Source: an uncultured Lachnospiraceae bacterium
GTDB lineage: Bacteria; Bacillota; Clostridia; Lachnospirales; Lachnospiraceae
Direction: 5' to 3'
Length of the DNA stretch: 21,027 nt
NCBI GenBank assembly: GCA_945834545.1
Contig: CAMAHO010000016.1
Coordinates: forward strand, 1 to 21,027
In this document: piece by piece, positions 6,874 to 14,052 of the stretch
How the letters are laid out: each line of letters opens with the position of its first letter
How positions within the stretch are numbered: position 1 is the first letter of the stretch
Notes under the pieces: model-generated
The model's input: the letters and a program-made list of their open reading frames with translations, nothing else
Database searches by the model: none
What the model was told of the DNA's origin: nothing
Translations under genes and position numbers: made by a program

Positions 6874-6902
6874 GAAGTAGGATACATCAAAAGGAGAGTA
6901 AT

Positions 6903-7586
6903 GTGAAAGACATCATCAAAAAGAATCAACTTATGATAACTGCATTAGCAATTATGATTGCCATTGCTGCCTATCTACAGTTTGCCGGAAAAGGAAATAA
7001 GGAGGAGAACTTTGAGGTTGAGGATGAAATAGCAGCCAATGCGGAACCCATGAATGAGGCAGACGATAGTCTGTATGGCTATGATGAGTTTGCTGACATC
7101 CTCAGTCTGGATTCGGATGAAAGTATTTTGCAGGAAAACTATCTGGACGAATCTATGGTGATTGACGAGGTGGCGCAGGCCACACCACAGGAGGGTGAAA
7201 TTCCCGGAGAGGCAATCTTTACCTCCGCAGATGGTGCTCTGATTTTGTCGGATGCAAAGCTTTTAAAGGAGCAAACCAGGGCAAAGAATAAGGATACCTT
7301 GCTGGAAATCATAAACAGTGCGGATTTGTCAACAGAACAAAAGCAAGAAGCTGTAAATAATATGGTACATATGACGGATATTGCAGAAAAGGAAACTGCA
7401 GCGGAAATTTTATTGGAGGCAAAGGGCTTTAGCGATGTGATTGTGAGCATGAACGGAACTGGCTGCGATGTGGTCGTCAATGCGTTGGAACTATCAGATG
7501 CAGACAGGGCACAGATAGAAGATATTGTCTCCAGAAAAACTCTTGTGGAACCTCAGAATATTATCATCAGTACCCTGACAGAATAA
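6903..7586 (+). CDS. spoIIIAH: Stage III sporulation protein AH, partner of SpoIIQ
   Basis: SpoIIIAH is the mother-cell half of the intermembrane channel; in B. subtilis its C-terminal domain binds forespore SpoIIQ and resembles the YscJ/FliF ring fold. The 227-residue product has an N-terminal span (about 8-26) and a strongly acidic linker (about 33-105). A C-terminal domain (about 116-227) contains AEKETAAEILLEAKGFSDVIVSM and the ending VEPQNIIISTL. Length is close to the B. subtilis protein (about 218). The start is GTG 6903, 5 nt after AAGGAGA. An ATG two bases upstream (6901) runs straight into TGA and cannot be the start. A near-consensus sigma-E promoter lies just upstream. Confidence 0.94.
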   Translation: MKDIIKKNQLMITALAIMIAIAAYLQFAGKGNKEENFEVEDEIAANAEPMNEADDSLYGYDEFADILSLDSDESILQENYLDESMVIDEVAQATPQEGEIPGEAIFTSADGALILSDAKLLKEQTRAKNKDTLLEIINSADLSTEQKQEAVNNMVHMTDIAEKETAAEILLEAKGFSDVIVSMNGTGCDVVVNALELSDADRAQIEDIVSRKTLVEPQNIIISTLTE

Positions 7587-7590
7587 AGGT

Positions 7591-7620
7591 TGTACAAGAA
7601 AGGGCAAATTGTGCTACACT
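7591..7620 (+). promoter_or_regulatory. Possible sigma-A promoter of deoB
   Basis: An extended -10 element TGCTACACT (TACACT at 7615-7620) is preceded by a weak -35 TGTACA (7591-7596), 18 bp apart. It lies in the gap between spoIIIAH and deoB, where vegetative expression of deoB would need its own start. No terminator is visible between spoIIIAH and deoB. Confidence 0.45.
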
Positions 7621-7656
7621 ATTAGAAAAGAAGGCATTTCAAACTGGAGGGTACCT

Positions 7657-8817
7657 ATGAGACGAGTTTTTTTAATAGTATTAGACAGCTTCGGAATCGG
7701 GGAGATGGAGGATGCGCAAAACTTTGGGGATTTTGGGGTGAATACACTGAAAAGTGTATCCCAAAGCCCCTATTTTGCTGTGCCCAATATGCAGACCCTG
7801 GGACTGGGAAATATTGATGGGGTAGCGGGTCTGGAACCGGTGAAAGCGCCCATAGGAAGCTATGGGAGAATGACAGAGAAATCGCAGGGAAAGGATACTA
7901 CCATAGGGCACTTGGAGATTGCCGGGGTGACTATGATGCATCCACTGCCCACCTATCCCGAGGGGTTTCCCAAAGAGGTTCTGGAACCCTTCTCCAAGGC
8001 AGTAGGAAGAGGTGTATTGTGTAATAAGCCTTATTCCGGCACCAAGGTAATACAGGACTTTGGAGATGAGCACATAAGGACAGGGGATTTGATTGTCTAT
8101 ACCTCGGCGGACAGTGTGTTTCAGATAGCAGCCCACGAGGAAGTGATTCCTTTAGAGCAGTTGTATGAGTACTGCAGGATAGCCAGAAACATCTTGGTCG
8201 GAGAACACGGCGTAGGAAGAGTGATTGCCCGCCCCTTTGTGGGTCCCGTAGGTGGTCCCTATACTCGTACCTCACACCGGCACGACTTTTCCCTCAAGCC
8301 ACCTAAGGCCACTATGCTGGATTTGTTAAAAGAGGCAGGCAAGGATGTGATTGCAGTAGGAAAGATTTATGATATTTTTGCCGGCTGCGGGATTACGGAG
8401 CATGTCTATACTTCGGGAAACACAGAGGGCATAGAACGGCTTTTGGAATATACAGAGAAACCCTTTGAGGGCTTGTGCTTTGTCAATCTGGTGGACTTTG
8501 ACATGCTGTATGGTCATCGCCGTGATATAGACGGATACGCCAAGGCTCTGGCGGAGTTTGACCAGGCTCTTCCCAAGGTTATGGCCGGTCTGGGGGAAGA
8601 AGATATTCTGATGATTACGGCGGATCATGGCTGTGACCCGGCTTATACACGGACCACAGACCATACCAGAGAATATACGCCCCTTTTACTGTATGGTAAG
8701 AATCTTGCTCCACAAAATCTGGGTACGAGAAAAACCTTTGCAGATATAGGCTCCACTGTGTTACAATGGCTTGGAGTGCCGTCAACGATAGACGGAAATT
8801 CAGTGTTGGCACTGTGA
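7657..8817 (+). CDS. deoB: Phosphopentomutase
   Basis: DeoB interconverts (deoxy)ribose 1-phosphate and 5-phosphate, linking nucleoside salvage to the pentose phosphate pathway; it is a cytoplasmic, metal-dependent member of the alkaline phosphatase superfamily. The 386-residue product has the expected length. Visible motifs are VFLIVLDSFGIGE (metal ligand D10), GKDTTIGHLEIAG (probable phospho-Thr T81), VDFDMLYGHRRD (D282, H287), ADHGCDP (D323, H324) and TDHTREYTPLL (H336). The usual Trp in GHWE is Leu here. The frame is open to 7609, but ATG 7657 has GGAGGG 5 nt upstream and the resulting N-terminus matches the family. Upstream residues are not typical. Confidence 0.96.
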   Translation: MRRVFLIVLDSFGIGEMEDAQNFGDFGVNTLKSVSQSPYFAVPNMQTLGLGNIDGVAGLEPVKAPIGSYGRMTEKSQGKDTTIGHLEIAGVTMMHPLPTYPEGFPKEVLEPFSKAVGRGVLCNKPYSGTKVIQDFGDEHIRTGDLIVYTSADSVFQIAAHEEVIPLEQLYEYCRIARNILVGEHGVGRVIARPFVGPVGGPYTRTSHRHDFSLKPPKATMLDLLKEAGKDVIAVGKIYDIFAGCGITEHVYTSGNTEGIERLLEYTEKPFEGLCFVNLVDFDMLYGHRRDIDGYAKALAEFDQALPKVMAGLGEEDILMITADHGCDPAYTRTTDHTREYTPLLLYGKNLAPQNLGTRKTFADIGSTVLQWLGVPSTIDGNSVLAL

Positions 8818-8819
8818 TA

Positions 8820-8854
8820 CTGGTGAGGGACCTGTCCCCCATGTCCTCCACCAG
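8820..8854. repeat. Imperfect palindrome between deoB and prfC, related to one after recN
   Basis: CTGGTGAGGGAC (8820-8831) and GTCCTCCACCAG (8843-8854) form a 12-bp stem with one A-C mismatch and one G-U wobble, around an 11-nt loop. No T-run follows, so it is not a normal intrinsic terminator. The segment CTGTCCCCC then GTCC then CACC recurs in the same order at 20939-20958 after recN. This points to a dispersed intergenic repeat. Confidence 0.6.
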
Positions 8855-8876
8855 GAAATAACCGGTCAGTGCAGAA

Positions 8877-10484
8877 ATGAGGATAAAATTGGAAGAGTAT
8901 AAAGCACAGATTAATCGTAGAAGAACATTTGCCATCATCTCTCACCCGGATGCAGGAAAAACCACTTTGACGGAGAAGTTCCTGCTCTACGGAGGAGCAA
9001 TCAATCTGGCAGGAAGTGTAAAGGGAAAGGCAACGGCAAGGCATGCCGTTTCAGACTGGATGGAGATTGAGAAGGAGAGAGGTATTTCCGTTACCAGCTC
9101 TGTTTTGCAGTTTGAATATGACAATTATTGTATCAATATTCTGGATACCCCGGGACACCAGGATTTCTCTGAGGATACTTACAGAACCTTGATGGCAGCA
9201 GACTCTGCTGTCATGGTAATTGATGCCTCCAAGGGTGTTGAGGCTCAGACCAGGAAGCTGTTTAAGGTCTGTGGTATGAGGGGAATCCCTATCTTTACCT
9301 TTATCAACAAGCTGGACAGAGATGCAAACGACACCTTTGAATTGCTGGACGATATTGAAAAGGAACTGGGAATCGCAACCTGCCCGGTAAATTGGCCTAT
9401 AGGCTCGGGAAAGGGCTTTAAGGGCGTTTATGAGAGGGAGACCAGAGAGGTTATCGCTTACTCCGATACGGAAAAGGGAACGAAGGAAGGCAAGACCACT
9501 CGAATCCCGGTGCAGGATGAGACCCACTTAAGAGAACTGCTGGGAGAGGATGCTGCGGACAAGCTGTTGGATGAAATCGAGCTGTTAGACGGTGCCAGCG
9601 CAGAATTTGACATGGATCTGGTACACAAGGGAAAGCTTACCCCCGTGTGTTTTGGCTCAGCTCTCACCAACTTCGGGGTGGAGGTCTTTTTGCAGCATTT
9701 CTTAAGAATGACCACACCGCCCCTTCCCAGAAAGGCAGATATTGGACTGATTGACCCGGTGGAAAGGGAGTTCAGTGCCTTTGTCTTTAAGATTCAGGCA
9801 AATATGAATAAAGCCCACAGGGACAGAATTGCATTTATGCGAATCTGCTCCGGTAAGTTTGATGCCTCCATGGAGGTAAAGCATGTGCAGGGCGGCAAGG
9901 TGATGCGCCTATCCCAACCCCAGCAGATTATGGCGGATGAGAGAAAGATTCTGAGCGAAGCCTATGCGGGAGATATTATCGGTGTGTTTGACCCGGGTAT
10001 CTTTTCTATAGGAGATACCTTGTGTATGCCCAAGGAGAACTTTTGCTACGAGGGTATACCTACCTTTGCACCGGAGCATTTTGCCAGAGTGCGACAGGTG
10101 GATACTATGAAGCGTAAGCAGTTTGTTAAGGGAATCGAGCAGATTGCCCAGGAGGGTGCAATCCAGATTTTTCAGGAGCTTAATTCGGGCTTGGAGGAGA
10201 TTATCGTGGGGGTTGTAGGCGTACTGCAGTTTGATGTTTTAAAATATCGCCTCCAGAATGAGTACAATGTGGAAATTCGACTGGAGAATCTGCCCTACGA
10301 GCACATTCGCTGGATTGCCAACAAGAATGAGGTGGATGTCGCTAAGCTTACCGGTACTTCGGATATGAAGAAGGTAAAGGATATGAAGGGCAATCCTTTG
10401 CTGCTCTTTATCAACGCCTGGAGTATCGGGATGACCCAGGAGAGAAATCCCGGTCTGGTGATGACGGAATTTAGTAAGAATTAG
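8877..10484 (+). CDS. prfC: Peptide chain release factor 3 (GTPase)
   Basis: RF3 is a translational GTPase that recycles RF1/RF2 from the ribosome after peptide release. The 535-residue product shows G1 HPDAGKTT (23-30), the switch region ERGISVTSS (67-75), G3 DTPGHQDF (90-97) and G4 NKLD (144-147). Beta-barrel and RF3-specific C-terminal domains follow, ending GMTQERNPGLVM. Length fits the family (about 529). The start is uncertain. ATG 8877 has no Shine-Dalgarno sequence. TTG 8889, four codons in, has GAGGA 5 nt upstream and would give 531 residues beginning at EEYKAQINRRRTF. The gene lies 59 bp after deoB, with a palindrome in between. Confidence 0.96.
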   Translation: MRIKLEEYKAQINRRRTFAIISHPDAGKTTLTEKFLLYGGAINLAGSVKGKATARHAVSDWMEIEKERGISVTSSVLQFEYDNYCINILDTPGHQDFSEDTYRTLMAADSAVMVIDASKGVEAQTRKLFKVCGMRGIPIFTFINKLDRDANDTFELLDDIEKELGIATCPVNWPIGSGKGFKGVYERETREVIAYSDTEKGTKEGKTTRIPVQDETHLRELLGEDAADKLLDEIELLDGASAEFDMDLVHKGKLTPVCFGSALTNFGVEVFLQHFLRMTTPPLPRKADIGLIDPVEREFSAFVFKIQANMNKAHRDRIAFMRICSGKFDASMEVKHVQGGKVMRLSQPQQIMADERKILSEAYAGDIIGVFDPGIFSIGDTLCMPKENFCYEGIPTFAPEHFARVRQVDTMKRKQFVKGIEQIAQEGAIQIFQELNSGLEEIIVGVVGVLQFDVLKYRLQNEYNVEIRLENLPYEHIRWIANKNEVDVAKLTGTSDMKKVKDMKGNPLLLFINAWSIGMTQERNPGLVMTEFSKN

Positions 10485-10529
10485 GGTGCTGCAGGATTTT
10501 GAGTGGACATGGAGAACAGGGGGGAAAGA

Positions 10530-11747
10530 ATGCATAAGTGGATTATATGTGCAGTCACATGGATTGTCTTCAGCCTTTTTTCAGCCTGCGCTCTGCCGGA
10601 CCTGGTTTCTTGGGAACCAGTGGAGAGGTTGGAAGAACCTCCTGGGAGCCAAGAAACGGTTCCTGACATAAACCGAAAAGAAGAGAAGCAGAGACCGACA
10701 GCCTTGACAAAAGTCAAGGAAATTCAGGAGACCGGTTATGCTTTTACCTACCTTTCGGAGGAAGAAAAAATCTGGTATCCGGAGATTCTGTGTGGCTTAC
10801 AGAATATGGAAGACGAGGTGGCCTTGAGCCAGGAACCGATTAAAGCCGGACTGCAGGGGGAAGACATTGACAAGGTGTTCCAAGCCGTAGTGTTTGATCA
10901 TCCGGAGCTGTTTTATGTCAACGGCTACGAATATACGGGGTATCAATTAGGCGACAAGCTGGTGTCCTTGGAATTTACCGGCAAATATACCTGCACTCCG
11001 GAGGAAGCCGCTGTACGAGGGGCGGAAATTGAGGTGGCTGCGACTGCAGTTTTAGACCGGTTGAAGGGCCTTACCTCCCAATATGATATCTGCAAAGCAG
11101 TCTACGAGACCCTCATCTTAGAGACGGAGTATTGTTTGGAATCAGCGGAAAACCAGAATATTTATTCTGTTTTTGTGAATCACAGCTCTGTCTGCCAAGG
11201 ATACGCCAAGGCGTTTCAATATCTTTGCCTGAGAATGGGAATTGATGCCACCTTGATTGTAGGAAAGGATTACACAGGGGAAGGTCATGCCTGGAATCTG
11301 GTTTTGTTAGACGGAAACTACTATCTGTCAGATATTACCTGGGGGGAGGCCAATTATAAGCAGGACTATCCGGCAGATACTGTGCCGGAAATCAATTATG
11401 ATTTCTTCCTGGTGACGTCTGAGGAGATGCAACATACCCATCTGGATGAAATGTGGTATCCTCTGCCCAAATGCGTCAGCAGGGAATGCAATTATTTTGT
11501 GCAGGAAGGGCTCTATATGGAGCAATATGATGAGACCTTTTTGAGACAGCTGTTTGCAGGCGCAAACGCGGAGGAGAAGCAGCAGGTTTCAATAAAATTT
11601 GACACAAAGGAGCTTTACCTGCAGGTAAAGGACGAATTAGTAGAGCAGGGACGAATTTTCACTCTTTGGGACAGCGGGGACAAGCAGCTCTACTACAGTA
11701 GCAATGAGAACGTAAACACCATGACATTTTGGATGACAAATGAGTAG
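10530..11747 (+). CDS. Transglutaminase-like (papain-fold) lipoprotein
   Basis: A predicted surface lipoprotein of 405 residues. MHKWIICAVTWIVFSLFSAC is a lipoprotein signal peptide, with lipobox FSAC and modified Cys at residue 20. A charged linker follows (about 25-65), then an N-terminal helical region and a transglutaminase-like core. The triad appears as C222 (SSVCQGYAKAF), H253 (EGHAWNLV) and D268 (YLSDITWGE). The core resembles bacterial transglutaminase-like proteins, which can be proteases, cross-linkers or inactive binding modules; substrate is unknown. The frame also offers GTG 10503 and ATG 10509. ATG 10530 is preferred because AGGGGGG lies 5 nt upstream and it places the signal peptide at the N-terminus. 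It follows prfC by 45 bp and probably shares its transcript. Confidence 0.88.
   Translation: MHKWIICAVTWIVFSLFSACALPDLVSWEPVERLEEPPGSQETVPDINRKEEKQRPTALTKVKEIQETGYAFTYLSEEEKIWYPEILCGLQNMEDEVALSQEPIKAGLQGEDIDKVFQAVVFDHPELFYVNGYEYTGYQLGDKLVSLEFTGKYTCTPEEAAVRGAEIEVAATAVLDRLKGLTSQYDICKAVYETLILETEYCLESAENQNIYSVFVNHSSVCQGYAKAFQYLCLRMGIDATLIVGKDYTGEGHAWNLVLLDGNYYLSDITWGEANYKQDYPADTVPEINYDFFLVTSEEMQHTHLDEMWYPLPKCVSRECNYFVQEGLYMEQYDETFLRQLFAGANAEEKQQVSIKFDTKELYLQVKDELVEQGRIFTLWDSGDKQLYYSSNENVNTMTFWMTNE
10602..10719. repeat. Cluster of hairpins in the 5' part of the lipoprotein gene
   Basis: Three inverted repeats lie within about 120 nt. CTGGTTTC/GGAACCAG (10602-10620) has 8 bp with one wobble and a TTG loop. 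GAGGTT/AACCTC (10625-10641) has 6 bp and a 5-nt loop. CCTTGAC/GTCAAGG (10702-10719) is a perfect 7 bp with an AAAA loop. In addition, GTTTCTTGG (10605-10613) can pair with CCAAGAAAC (10649-10657), which excludes the first hairpin. They lie in the low-constraint linker after the signal peptide. Confidence 0.5.
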
Positions 11748-11762
11748 GAAATGTGGTACAAT
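11733..11762 (+). promoter_or_regulatory. Sigma-A promoter (extended -10) of the asp23-nusB-xseA operon
   Basis: ATGACA (11733-11738) and TACAAT (11757-11762) are 18 bp apart, with a TG motif at 11754-11755 forming an extended -10. The -35 lies inside the last codons of the upstream lipoprotein gene, whose stop is at 11745-11747. Transcription would begin near 11769, about 30 nt before the next ATG. Confidence 0.7.
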
Positions 11763-11798
11763 GAAATATAACCCAGAGGAATAGAAAGGCAGGTTAAC

Positions 11799-12185
11799 AT
11801 GGAAAAAGAGTTAGACAGAACAGGAATTCTCCTACAGAGTGAAGAGGAAAAAGGAGCAGTCCTGATTACGGATAATTGTATCGGGATGATTGCAGCCCTT
11901 GCTGCTACCGAAGTAGAGGGAGTTTATAGCCTGGCAGGAAATCTTACAAATGAGCTTATGAGCAAGGTGGGGGTTAAGAATCCTACCAATGGAGTGAAGT
12001 CGGTAGTAGAGGAATCCAACGTGAAGGTTGATATTTCTCTGTATCTGGAATACGGCTACAACATACCCAGCACCTGTCAACAGGTTCAGACCAAGGTAAA
12101 GACTACAATAGAAAGTATGACCGGTCTGGAGTGTAGCGAAGTAAATCTTCGTATTTCCGGAATTCATGTGAAAAAAGACAATTAA
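11799..12185 (+). CDS. Asp23/Gls24 (YqhY-like) envelope stress protein
   Basis: A 128-residue protein of the Asp23/Gls24 family. Residues about 17-120 carry the family pattern: GAVLITDNCIGMIAALAATEVEGVYSL, a glycine/valine-rich middle, and VDISLYLEYGYNIPSTCQQVQTKVKTTIESMTGLECSEVNLRISGIHV. The family is membrane-associated or cytoplasmic without enzyme activity. B. subtilis YqhY, at the same position next to nusB, has been linked to control of fatty acid (acetyl-CoA carboxylase) metabolism. Here accB-accC are not adjacent, so that link cannot be assumed. ATG 11799 has an AGGCAGG-type site and follows the extended -10 promoter. It is probably the first gene of the nusB operon, 11 bp ahead of nusB. 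Confidence 0.92.
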   Translation: MEKELDRTGILLQSEEEKGAVLITDNCIGMIAALAATEVEGVYSLAGNLTNELMSKVGVKNPTNGVKSVVEESNVKVDISLYLEYGYNIPSTCQQVQTKVKTTIESMTGLECSEVNLRISGIHVKKDN

Positions 12186-12196
12186 GGGATAAAACG

Positions 12197-12607
12197 ATGA
12201 CAAGACACGAATTAAGAGAACAGCTTTTTAAACTTTTGTTTCGAATTGAATTTCATGAACCGGAGGATATGCCGGAGCAGGGGAAGCTATTCTTTGATAC
12301 GGAGGAGGTAGCCTTCCTGCCGGAAGACCAGGAATATATTTCTGATAAATTTGGTAAAATTCAGGAAAAGCTTACAAAGATAGACGAGCTGTTGGAGGAA
12401 AAGACAGAAAAATGGAGCGTAAGCCGTATCGGAAAGGTGGAACTATCCATTCTTCGTCTGGCTGTCTATGAAATTTTGTATGATGATTCCATCCCGGAGA
12501 GTGTGGCAATTAATGAGGCTGTAGAGCTTGCAAAACGCTTTGGACAGGAAAATGCAGGCTCCTTTGTCAATGCAGTACTTGCGAAATTTGTAAAAAAGGG
12601 TGAGTAA
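12197..12607 (+). CDS. nusB: Transcription antitermination factor NusB
   Basis: NusB joins NusE (ribosomal protein S10) and boxA RNA to promote antitermination of rRNA operons. The 136-residue all-helical product has the family's N-terminal pattern RHELREQLFKLLFRIEF. The conserved C-terminal region runs KVELSILRLAVYEI, then PESVAINEAVELAKRFG and SFVNAVLAKFVKK. Length is normal. The ribosome site AAGGGA overlaps the stop of the preceding asp23-like gene. Its last 8 bases overlap the start of xseA (12600-12607), which suggests coupled translation. In B. subtilis folD comes next; here xseA follows directly. Confidence 0.96.
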   Translation: MTRHELREQLFKLLFRIEFHEPEDMPEQGKLFFDTEEVAFLPEDQEYISDKFGKIQEKLTKIDELLEEKTEKWSVSRIGKVELSILRLAVYEILYDDSIPESVAINEAVELAKRFGQENAGSFVNAVLAKFVKKGE

Positions 12608-13856
12608 AATTCAGAATTTATATACCGTCGGACAATTAAGCTATTATATCAAGAATATGTTTGTGAGTGACCCCTTTCTGCAGTCTGTCATGGTAAAGGG
12701 GGAGGTAAGCAACTGTAAATACCATTCCTCCGGACATATCTATTTTACATTGAAAGATCCCAGGGGGACCCTTAACTGCGTGATGTTTGCAGGAAACCGT
12801 GGTGGTCTTTCTTTTCGTTTGACAGATGGATATCAGGTGGTAGTAAGCGGCAATGTGGATGTCTACGAAAAGAGCGGAAGCTATCAGCTCTATGCGAAAC
12901 AGATTCAGTTAGACGGAACCGGTGCCTTGTATGAGCGCTACGAGCAGCTGAAACGGGAGTTAGAAGAACTGGGGATGTTTGACAGCATGTATAAGCAGCC
13001 TATCCCTGTGTTTGTGAAAACCTTAGGGGTAGTGACCGCTCCCACGGGAGCTGCAGTGAGGGATATCATCCAGGTTGCAAAAAGGAGAAATCCTTATGTG
13101 CAGATTGTCCTGTATCCGGCAATTGTGCAGGGAGAGGAAGCTCCTCAAAGCATTGTAAAAGGAATCCATGCCCTGGAAAAGAGAGGGGTTGATGTGATGA
13201 TTGTGGGCCGCGGGGGAGGCTCCATTGAGGATTTGTGGGCCTTCAACGAGAGGATTGTGGCACAGGCTATTTTTGACTGTCAGATCCCTATCATCTCTGC
13301 GGTGGGACATGAGACGGATACGACGATTGCGGATTATGTGGCAGATTTGAGGGCTCCTACACCGTCCGCCGCAGCGGAGCTTGCGGTGATGGATGTGAGA
13401 GAGGTATTAGGCAGTCTTGGGCAGTACCGCAGTCGCTTAAGCCAGGCTATGGGGGCGGTGCTGGAGCGAAAGAGACAGAAGATTCTTTTATTAGAGAAGC
13501 GGTTGGAATTAGGAAGCCCTCAGGCCAGAATCCGCGAGATGCGACATACCAGTATGTTGTTGGAGGATAAGCTGTCAGAAAAGATGAAATGGCTTATTCA
13601 GGAGAAGAGGCACAGCCTGGAACTGTTGATTGCGAGAATGAAGGGCTTATCTCCCTTGGATAAGCTTTCCGGTGGTTATGCTTATGTGGAAAACAACGCA
13701 GGCAGGAGAGTTACCTCTGTTACCATGCTGCAGACGGGAGAAAAGCTTAGCCTGTATTTTAGAGATGGCACAGCCAAGGTGATTGTTGATGCTGTGCAAA
13801 ATAGAGACCGAAGCCTTGCGTTAGAAGAAAAGGGGAGGGACCACAAGAATGAGTGA
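12600..13856 (+). CDS. xseA: Exodeoxyribonuclease VII large subunit
   Basis: The large, catalytic subunit of exonuclease VII, which degrades single-stranded DNA into acid-insoluble oligonucleotides in repair. The 418-residue product has the N-terminal OB fold (about 5-105; GEVSNCKYHSSGHIYFTLKD). The catalytic domain shows GVVTAPTGAAVRDI (143-156), VGRGGGSIEDLWAFNE (202-217) and AVGHETDTTIADYVADLRAPTPSAAAEL (residues 234-261). A coiled-coil region that binds XseB follows. The GTG start overlaps nusB by 8 bp. An in-frame TAA at 12591-12593 excludes a longer form, and the Shine-Dalgarno match is poor, so reinitiation after nusB is likely. It overlaps xseB by 8 bp. Confidence 0.96.
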   Translation: MSKIQNLYTVGQLSYYIKNMFVSDPFLQSVMVKGEVSNCKYHSSGHIYFTLKDPRGTLNCVMFAGNRGGLSFRLTDGYQVVVSGNVDVYEKSGSYQLYAKQIQLDGTGALYERYEQLKRELEELGMFDSMYKQPIPVFVKTLGVVTAPTGAAVRDIIQVAKRRNPYVQIVLYPAIVQGEEAPQSIVKGIHALEKRGVDVMIVGRGGGSIEDLWAFNERIVAQAIFDCQIPIISAVGHETDTTIADYVADLRAPTPSAAAELAVMDVREVLGSLGQYRSRLSQAMGAVLERKRQKILLLEKRLELGSPQARIREMRHTSMLLEDKLSEKMKWLIQEKRHSLELLIARMKGLSPLDKLSGGYAYVENNAGRRVTSVTMLQTGEKLSLYFRDGTAKVIVDAVQNRDRSLALEEKGRDHKNE

Positions 13857-14052
13857 AGAGAGAACATTAGAGCAGAATTTTGAATATTTAAATGAACTGT
13901 TGGCCAAATTATCAGGGGAAATGCCCTTGGATGAAGCATTTGCAACCTACAGTGAGGGAATGAAAATACTAAAAACCTGCAATGACCAGATTGATCAGGT
14001 AGAAAAGCAGGTGTTGGTAATCACCGGTGAAGGAGAGCAGGTGTTTCAGTGA
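13849..14052 (+). CDS. xseB: Exodeoxyribonuclease VII small subunit
   Basis: XseB binds the extended helical domain of XseA to form exonuclease VII. The 67-residue product is two helices, with the typical FEYLNELLAKLSGEMPLDEAFATYSEGMKIL and a following LNQ-like helix (CNDQIDQVEKQVLVI). Length is typical (about 70-80). The ATG overlaps the last 8 bases of xseA, with a purine-rich AGGGGAGGGA upstream. Its TGA shares one base with the ispA ATG at 14052. Confidence 0.95.
   Translation: MSEERTLEQNFEYLNELLAKLSGEMPLDEAFATYSEGMKILKTCNDQIDQVEKQVLVITGEGEQVFQ

Noticed and set aside
6901..6906. ATG-TGA start-stop pair at the spoIIIAH start
   Set aside because: It overlaps the GTG start by coincidence of bases. 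There is no evidence that a minimal ORF is used, and the GTG has proper spacing to AAGGAGA.
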